A stretch of DNA of 64,000 nucleotides from Cristatella mucedo (lineage: Eukaryota; Bryozoa; Phylactolaemata; Cristatellidae), in contig WPIO01000033.1 of assembly GCA_009760855.2 (NCBI GenBank), forward strand, positions 2,873,501 to 2,937,500, written 5' to 3'. Numbering within the stretch: the first letter of the stretch is position 1; each line of letters opens with the position of its first letter. The translations under genes were made by a program, and so were the position numbers. Below are positions 58,680 to 64,000 of the stretch, in pieces. The notes under the pieces were generated by a model. It ran no database searches and was not told where the DNA came from. It worked only from the letters and a program-made list of their open reading frames with translations.

Positions 58680-59924
58680 TTGAGCCTTGCTTTAGTGAAA
58701 TTGATCGCTGTCTCTGCCACAGCGTACTGCTTTTACTGTTGCTGTAATGACTATATCAAAGAAGAAATATTTATTTTCATTGCATTGATATAGCTGTGGG
58801 TTATATTTGTACGTAAGCATTAGGCATGCAAGTGTTAGCTTGTTCTTTCTCATGGTTATAAAGACCACTCTTTGAAGTGTCTCTGTCGTGACGAAAAGCC
58901 CCTTTGGGCAACATGGAACACAACGATACAGTGTGACCATCCACGTGTCGTGAGGCTGCTGCCTGTCCACCGAACCGACCTTTCGACCCAGCGAACGTTA
59001 ATTTTTCATCCTGGGTATGAGGATGACTAGCTAGCTGGTCATGCGGAACAAAATCGATGATGTGTGGCTGAATTATCAGGTTATGGGTTGTCAGATTTGC
59101 ATAACATTAATGGAGCTCTGTGAACAGTTTGCACCCAACTTTTAATTGTGCATGCTTATAAACGAATGCTCTTTTTAAGCTAGCTGTCACAGATTGCGAC
59201 CAACTTTGTTGCACAAAAGCAAGTCTATTGAGTGAGCTCCAAAAGGTCTATAGTAATTTATATTTAATTTTTGCTATATGTTTTAGTATATTTTCTTAAC
59301 TAATGCTGAAGTGTAGCCAACATTATACATTAGGGTACTGCCTGTACTATTTCACATGTTTGAAGGCTATGCAGAAGCATTCTAATTCAAATTAGACCTG
59401 TACTGTGTCTCGATTCTCACAAATTTGCACTCTAACTCTATACAGACTGCAATGAGGACATTGACGCTTTTTTGAATATACAGAACCCCACAATGGACTA
59501 AGGTTAGTAGGAAGTGTCGCCTCTTGCAGGAACCCACTGCATTTGCTTTCCTAGACCCAAGCTTTAACTGTTAGACTTAGGTTAGATGCTTACACTGAGT
59601 CTAACCATTGGGGTACATGGGCTATTCTGTAACTCAGTAAAACTAAAACTGGCACGGGCCCCCCCCCGGACAGAACTAAATCTCTTACTACCACTCCTAG
59701 CACTGTAGTTACAAATGCAATTGGGCGTCATGTGAATACAGACGTAGGGACGAGGACAGCATTTCTGTCTAGATAGTTACTTCGACAGGCTTCTCCCGTG
59801 CTATCGAAGCCACGTTTTGATATTTAATATGTCGAGAATTAAGACTGCTCGGTCATCGGATCCTGCGATCAGGAATTACTGAAGCACTCATGCAAGAAGA
59901 GCAGCTGTGGTCGAGTTTCACAGC
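58680..59924. other. Intergenic, nothing recognised
   Basis: No frame with a domain and no match to the repeats here. A run of nine C is at about 59660. Confidence 0.35.
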
Positions 59925-60050
59925 CTGGTTTTGCCCAGGAGTTAGATTCTGGCCTTCAACGACTCAAGTTGTGGGTCGAGCCCTGCTGCAAATATAAAGC
60001 GCCTAGGTAGAGGTTTTCTCATTAGGCGCTATATGCCACAAACCAGTCAC
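59925..60050 (+). repeat. Diverged SINE1-like copy
   Basis: Head region ccaggagttagattctggcc, B-box-like gtgggtcgagccc and the tail aaagcgcctaggtagagg followed by attaggcgctatat. Confidence 0.45.
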
Positions 60051-61704
60051 GTGCCAATTGGGTCAATCCGATAGGGTATTTGTGGGTTAGCCAGACCAAG
60101 CTGAAGTGGAACTATGGAACCTCGATCAAAACCACATTCCGACATAAAACTCATTATTCTGGCGCGGACCATAAGTTACGGTAACGATACGGATAGAACA
60201 CGCCAAAGCAGCTGAAAATTCAAGTCACCGTGAGCCTTGCAGCCCAAAGCACTTGAAATTTGCAAGGCTACAGACACCAACCTATAATGTACCGACGTCA
60301 AAACTAACCGCTGCTCATTCTCCCTCGGGTATTGTAGGAGCTCAGTTCGCAGTTGCTCTTTAAATTATTTAGAGCCCAGTGCTTGATATTCCTTGTTTTT
60401 AGAAATCAAGTACCTCTTTTTCGTTCAGAAAATTTGGCGAGTGACAACTTGGTTAACTCGCTACTGATATTCAGAGCTCGACATGGATGGCAGTGAAGAG
60501 AATTTTCGAAATTTTAGGAGGGTAGTTTTTAAATACAGAAATGACCTTAATGCATATGAATTCTTGGCGTGGTCCCTGTAAGTAGTCTCACTAAGCTGAG
60601 TATTTGGCCTGGGGTATGGCTTTACTGATAATTTACCTTGTGAAGACGGTAGCAGTGTTGATATTATTGCTGCTTCTATTCATTACTATCTCCAAGAATC
60701 GCAGCAAGTTCCCGGTCAGGTTCAGCCTGGTGGTCCTACTGCCTCTCAAAGTGAGTGTAACTGAATTAATGGATTATTTTATTACGCCTTTTAACCGCTG
60801 CTATTGTCTGTAGGTCTACAGGCAAAGGTGGCTGCACATCATTTGGCATCGATGTATTTTCACGGCAGTTTGGAGCTAAGATCCACCCATAAGTTGGTGC
60901 TTTTTGCGCACTGCTGCGGGCGGTACTGCCAAGCAGAACAAGTCGCGATTGCTCACAATGTCCTTGACAAAAAAGAGGCGCGAGGATGACAGTCAATCGT
61001 GTTAGCTGTCAGGATTTTATCAATTTCACCCAGTATTATATTTCGGCAAGAACAGGCCTACGGCAGAGGTTCTTCTAAGCATCTCTTCCTCTAAGCATAG
61101 GAGGTTTCAAGCGGCTGCACGTTTAAGCTGCGGCTACTGCTGCTGCTCCTTCTTCATACAAGCCGCAGTCCCCTCCGAGACCTGAAGGAAGGCTGCCAGC
61201 ACCTACTCGGCGACCCTTTTCGCAGCTTCGATCAGACCTGCTTCCATTGAAACCCAGTTTGGGTGTCTAGACGGCTGAAATACACTTTCCAAAGATTATC
61301 GACAATCGCGATGTTATAGTGGAAGTTCTTTTCTCCTCTTCGAGCTTAGCATGGGTGACTGCTCGAGCTCTGAATTCCGATACCCTTACCAATGCATTTC
61401 TCGCGTCGAAGAAAGAAGGAAACCGTGCCTGAGTGAAGTATAGGTGAAGTGATGATATGGTTAGGAGAAGCAGAGTAGAATACCAAGAGTTGAGGAGAAC
61501 TTGGAGGGAGGTCAGGAGTTGACCGGAACCGACGATAGTGCCCAATCCCGTCGGATCTCACCCCCAGCCTCAGTCGTCTGATTGTTTCCCTCTTTTCTCC
61601 CCGGCCCCACCCACCCACCCCAGCCGCCACGGCCGACAGGGGTAGCTCCCAGTCTGCTTTGTTCACCCCCATGAGAACCGGAGACGCTGCTAGAGCCTCC
61701 ACCT
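60051..61704. other. Intergenic, unassigned
   Basis: Bases 61550-61700 become GC-rich. A 69-codon hydrophobic frame (60604-60813) and a 118-codon minus frame (61346-61702) have no known motif. Confidence 0.3.
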
Positions 61705-61712
61705 TATAAAAG
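61705..61712 (+). promoter_or_regulatory. Candidate TATA box
   Basis: TATAAAAG preceded by ~100 bases of GC- and CCACCC-rich sequence. A start site would fall around 61735. No first exon identified downstream; a LINE begins at about 61965. Confidence 0.28.
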
Positions 61713-61964
61713 CCAGGGCTTTTAAGCGATACTCATTGGCATTTACTGAGCGTAACCTCAAACCGTTGAAAACGACTTACGTGCCTAATTTCCCTACGGT
61801 TACAGCTGAAAGAGCTGAGAGCCGTCAGCCGTGGATGCCTTCCAGCCATGGTAGATTTACACTGAATAGCCGATATTAGGTCATGTGTCAGAGGTGTTTT
61901 AGACAATGCTTTCTTGTTTGGCTTCGGTCTGGGTTTTAAAATGACCACTATCGTCGGCTGGCAT

Positions 61965-62410
61965 TGATAATGATAATAATACATTTGATGTAGCGCCCTC
62001 AGAGAACCCAATCTCTTGCTAGGTACTTCACATCTTATGCAAAGGAAGCACGATTGAATGTTTAGTTGTAGTATGCTGAAAATAAAACAAAAATAACATG
62101 GTTAGGGGTGACATGCATAAGGTCAGCATGCAAGTATGGTTAATGGCAGCATGCACAGTGTCAGCACGCATAAGCACATAAAGAACAGATCACAGGGACC
62201 CACTAAATGCTGCGTAAAATAAATGCGTTTTTAGTTTCTTTTTAAATGTGGACAAGTCAGGAGATGTCGTGACGAAGGTCGGAAGTGAGTTCCAGGCTTT
62301 GAGAGCATGCGAACCAACGGCATGATCTCCAAAGGATTTGATGTTTGTAGCTAAGCAATTATAATCCGAAAAGCGGGTGGTATTGATCACGTTATTCCCA
62401 GTAATTTTTG
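61965..62410 (-). repeat. LINE family B 3' end
   Basis: AAT-type tail, the 3' UTR motifs and the RT C-terminus ([20 protein letters not shown]) in reverse; 5'-truncated. Confidence 0.78.
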
Positions 62411-62524
62411 TCAAATTTTTACCTTAGGAAACGGTGGCCCCACGCACTTTTTGAAAAGCTTTTGAAGCGAACGTTTCTGTTGAGTGTCAAGATCTCGGGC
62501 AAAGTTCGTTATACGAATATGTGT

Positions 62525-62700
62525 GCTTAGGTACATCTCCGTCTATACTTGTTCCTAAAGTCCCCTAAACTTATAAGGTTTTCAGTGTGCATATGGTAGC
62601 CAAAGGTCATCTCGCGAAATTAAGAGAAAACGAGAAACATATCCTATCGAGTTGGGAGGACAATCGACGAACAGATGCTTGAAAGTAGCAGCCAGCGTAA
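62525..62700 (-). repeat. LINE family A fragment, diverged
   Basis: Starts tacatctccgtctatact and keeps the order of the family A 3' block, with a deletion in the middle. Confidence 0.45.
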
Positions 62701-62721
62701 GGTACAGGGAATGGAAGTTTC

Positions 62722-62741
62722 GTGGGCGTGGCCACGCCCAC
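62722..62741. promoter_or_regulatory. Perfect 20-bp palindrome of two CCACGCCC boxes
   Basis: GTGGGCGTGGCCACGCCCAC equals its own reverse complement and holds two inverted GC/CACCC-type boxes of the kind bound by KLF/Sp factors. The sequence to its right is CpG-rich, so this may be the edge of a promoter; function is inferred. Confidence 0.35.
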
Positions 62742-62881
62742 AATGACGTTCCGCCCCAGCCGGACTCACACCACTCCGCCCGGCTAACGGGCGAGCTGAG
62801 TACTGCCTCCTTAGGTGCTGCAGTTGGACAGTATTGGCTAATTAAGTTGGATTTAATCGCATCGGGTCAGCTGTGGTCGCA

Positions 62882-63017
62882 GTAGTTTGACATTCTCATC
62901 GGTGGCAGGTACGCTGCACCACGAAAAACACCGAAACGGGCTCAACCGCGTTTATTCACAGGACGCCGAAGCTGGCCACTACGCGACTGCCCTGCCCGGC
63001 GTCCTCGACGCTACTCC
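62882..63017. repeat. 136-bp direct repeat, copy 1
   Basis: Same length as 63410-63545, roughly 90% identical by eye with no indels. On the minus strand each copy contains tgtgaataaac, i.e. an AATAAA. Confidence 0.85.
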
Positions 63018-63095
63018 TGTCGGCCTCCTCAGTCCGACCAGCATTTATCATATCCAAGCGCAGCAGTCGCGCTTCATTTAGCTCCGCCTCCGACA

Positions 63096-63473
63096 CTACC
63101 TCGCTATCGCCTGCGCTTTCCTGACACTCTGCAAGTTCGACCGCCGAAGCCTCTTCTCCCCTTCAGGGCTTGCAAACACCATCACAAGTGCTGCACGCAG
63201 GTGGGCGTAGTCCTCTTGCAGGTCAGGAAGGCTCGAAGCGAACGTTATTGCACCGCCCACCACAAACACCAATATATACATATGCCACAAAGCTGGATCG
63301 ACACCTCTTTTGTTAAGTCTCCACCCCGAGTCGAGCAGCCAGCTTACGAAGTCGTCCCGACGTAGTAGTATTCCAGCATCATCTCCTGCCGCTTCTACCG
63401 AAATAGCTTGTAGTTTGACATTCTCATCGGTGACAGGTACGTTGCACCACGCAGAACACCGAAGCAGGCTCAA
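63096..63473 (-). other. Minus-strand ORF (125 codons) inside the direct-repeat unit
   Basis: Begins within repeat copy 2 and fills most of the space to copy 1. It reads moderately like protein: RRDDFVSWLLDSGWRLNKRG, a hydrophobic stretch (MYILVFVVGGAITFA) that could be a membrane segment, and a basic C-terminus. The high CpG content may also simply lengthen ORFs. I recognise no family. Confidence 0.3.
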
Positions 63474-63545
63474 CCACGTTTATTCACAGGACTCCGCAGC
63501 GGGCCAGTACGCGACTGCCGTGCCCGGAGTCCTCGACGCTACTCC
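63410..63545. repeat. 136-bp direct repeat, copy 2
   Basis: Starts 528 bases after copy 1, same orientation. If the pair are terminal repeats, the unit would be short (about 660 bp) and in minus orientation. Confidence 0.85.
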
Positions 63546-64000
63546 CCGGGCCTTTGCCACCCGCTGCTGAAATATCCCTGCTATAAATCACAACAGCCCA
63601 TAAACCAACGGCAGTCATAATCTCTGCTGGCCCATTAATCACCCTAAGCCATAAACAGTCCGTATGAGGATAAGCAATGCAATAAAGGCTATTAACCCAT
63701 AAACCACTAATATCTCAAAATAGCCACAGTCGCGTGACCCGCTAGTCCTGCAGTGACGAAAACATTTCTGCCTGTGGGTCTGCCTGTACGCACGCCATCC
63801 CCTCTTTCTCCCCTTTTCTCTCCTTCTCTTCTCTCCGGGCTCCCAGGAGCTGCTTCCACACTGCCGCTTCATTCGTATGTACAGTTTCTCGCTTGTGTTT
63901 CCTGCGTTCGATACAGTGCAGCCGTCGTCGTCAACACCGCAACTAGCTTGTGTGGCTTCGTTCTAGGTCACGCAGCCATCGCGCGACCGAGCCTCTACTG
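63546..64000. other. Right edge, unassigned
   Basis: Contains several cataaac/cataaacc phrases at 63598-63705 and a pyrimidine-rich stretch at 63795-63840. CpG-rich towards the end; may belong to the same element as the direct repeats or to the next gene. Confidence 0.3.

Overview
This window looks like nuclear DNA of an animal, probably an invertebrate. Two gene models are split by GT-AG introns, all junctions keep phase, and the rest is dominated by decayed non-LTR retrotransposons, tRNA-headed SINEs, Tc1-like relics and long microsatellites. I cannot assign a phylum. No bacterial operons, rRNA, convincing free-standing tRNA genes or CRISPR arrays are visible.

Layout. (1) Bases 3-170 carry the extreme C-terminus of a LETM1-like mitochondrial inner-membrane protein on the + strand; an AATAAA lies about 1 kb downstream. 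(2) Bases 1.2-7.7 kb are intergenic and 3'-flanking DNA full of LINE and SINE fragments. (3) Bases 7743-20930 on the - strand hold a complete ZRANB1/TRABID deubiquitinase gene. Seven coding exons total exactly 2202 nt (733 codons plus stop), giving three NZF zinc fingers, an ankyrin-type ubiquitin-binding region and an OTU domain with catalytic Cys and His in place. A 5' leader exon is predicted at about 21.1-21.3 kb. (4) Bases 21.1-21.5 kb look like a shared divergent promoter; a candidate 35-residue spliced ORF starts on the + side. (5) Bases 22.8-26.8 kb hold two decayed coding tracts (one unassigned on -, one from a multicopy metazoan family of unknown function on +). (6) Bases 34672-57800 on the + strand hold the C-terminal half of an actin-binding LIM protein (abLIM/UNC-115, dematin relatives). 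Eleven phase-consistent exons (1209 nt, 402 residues) end in a villin headpiece. I found no LIM-domain exons in the window. (7) Bases 58.7-64 kb are mostly repeats, with a possible TATA promoter, a 20-bp palindrome and a pair of 136-bp direct repeats near the right edge.

Mobile DNA. Two LINE families recur. Family A is seen as a short RT C-terminus plus 3' end. Family B has a nearly full endonuclease-RT copy at 49.8-53.0 kb and a TTATTA-type tail. Two tRNA-like SINE families are present, and SINE1 ends in a tail resembling the family B 3' end. Several insertions are nested (SINE in LINE, LINE in LINE), and all transposon ORFs are broken.

The three host genes do not form a pathway: mitochondrial ion/proton exchange, ubiquitin editing and the actin cytoskeleton. 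I see no clearly new biological system. The most open items are the unassigned tract at 22.85-24.9 kb, the 63-kb direct-repeat unit, the SINE/LINE tail sharing and the missing LIM region.
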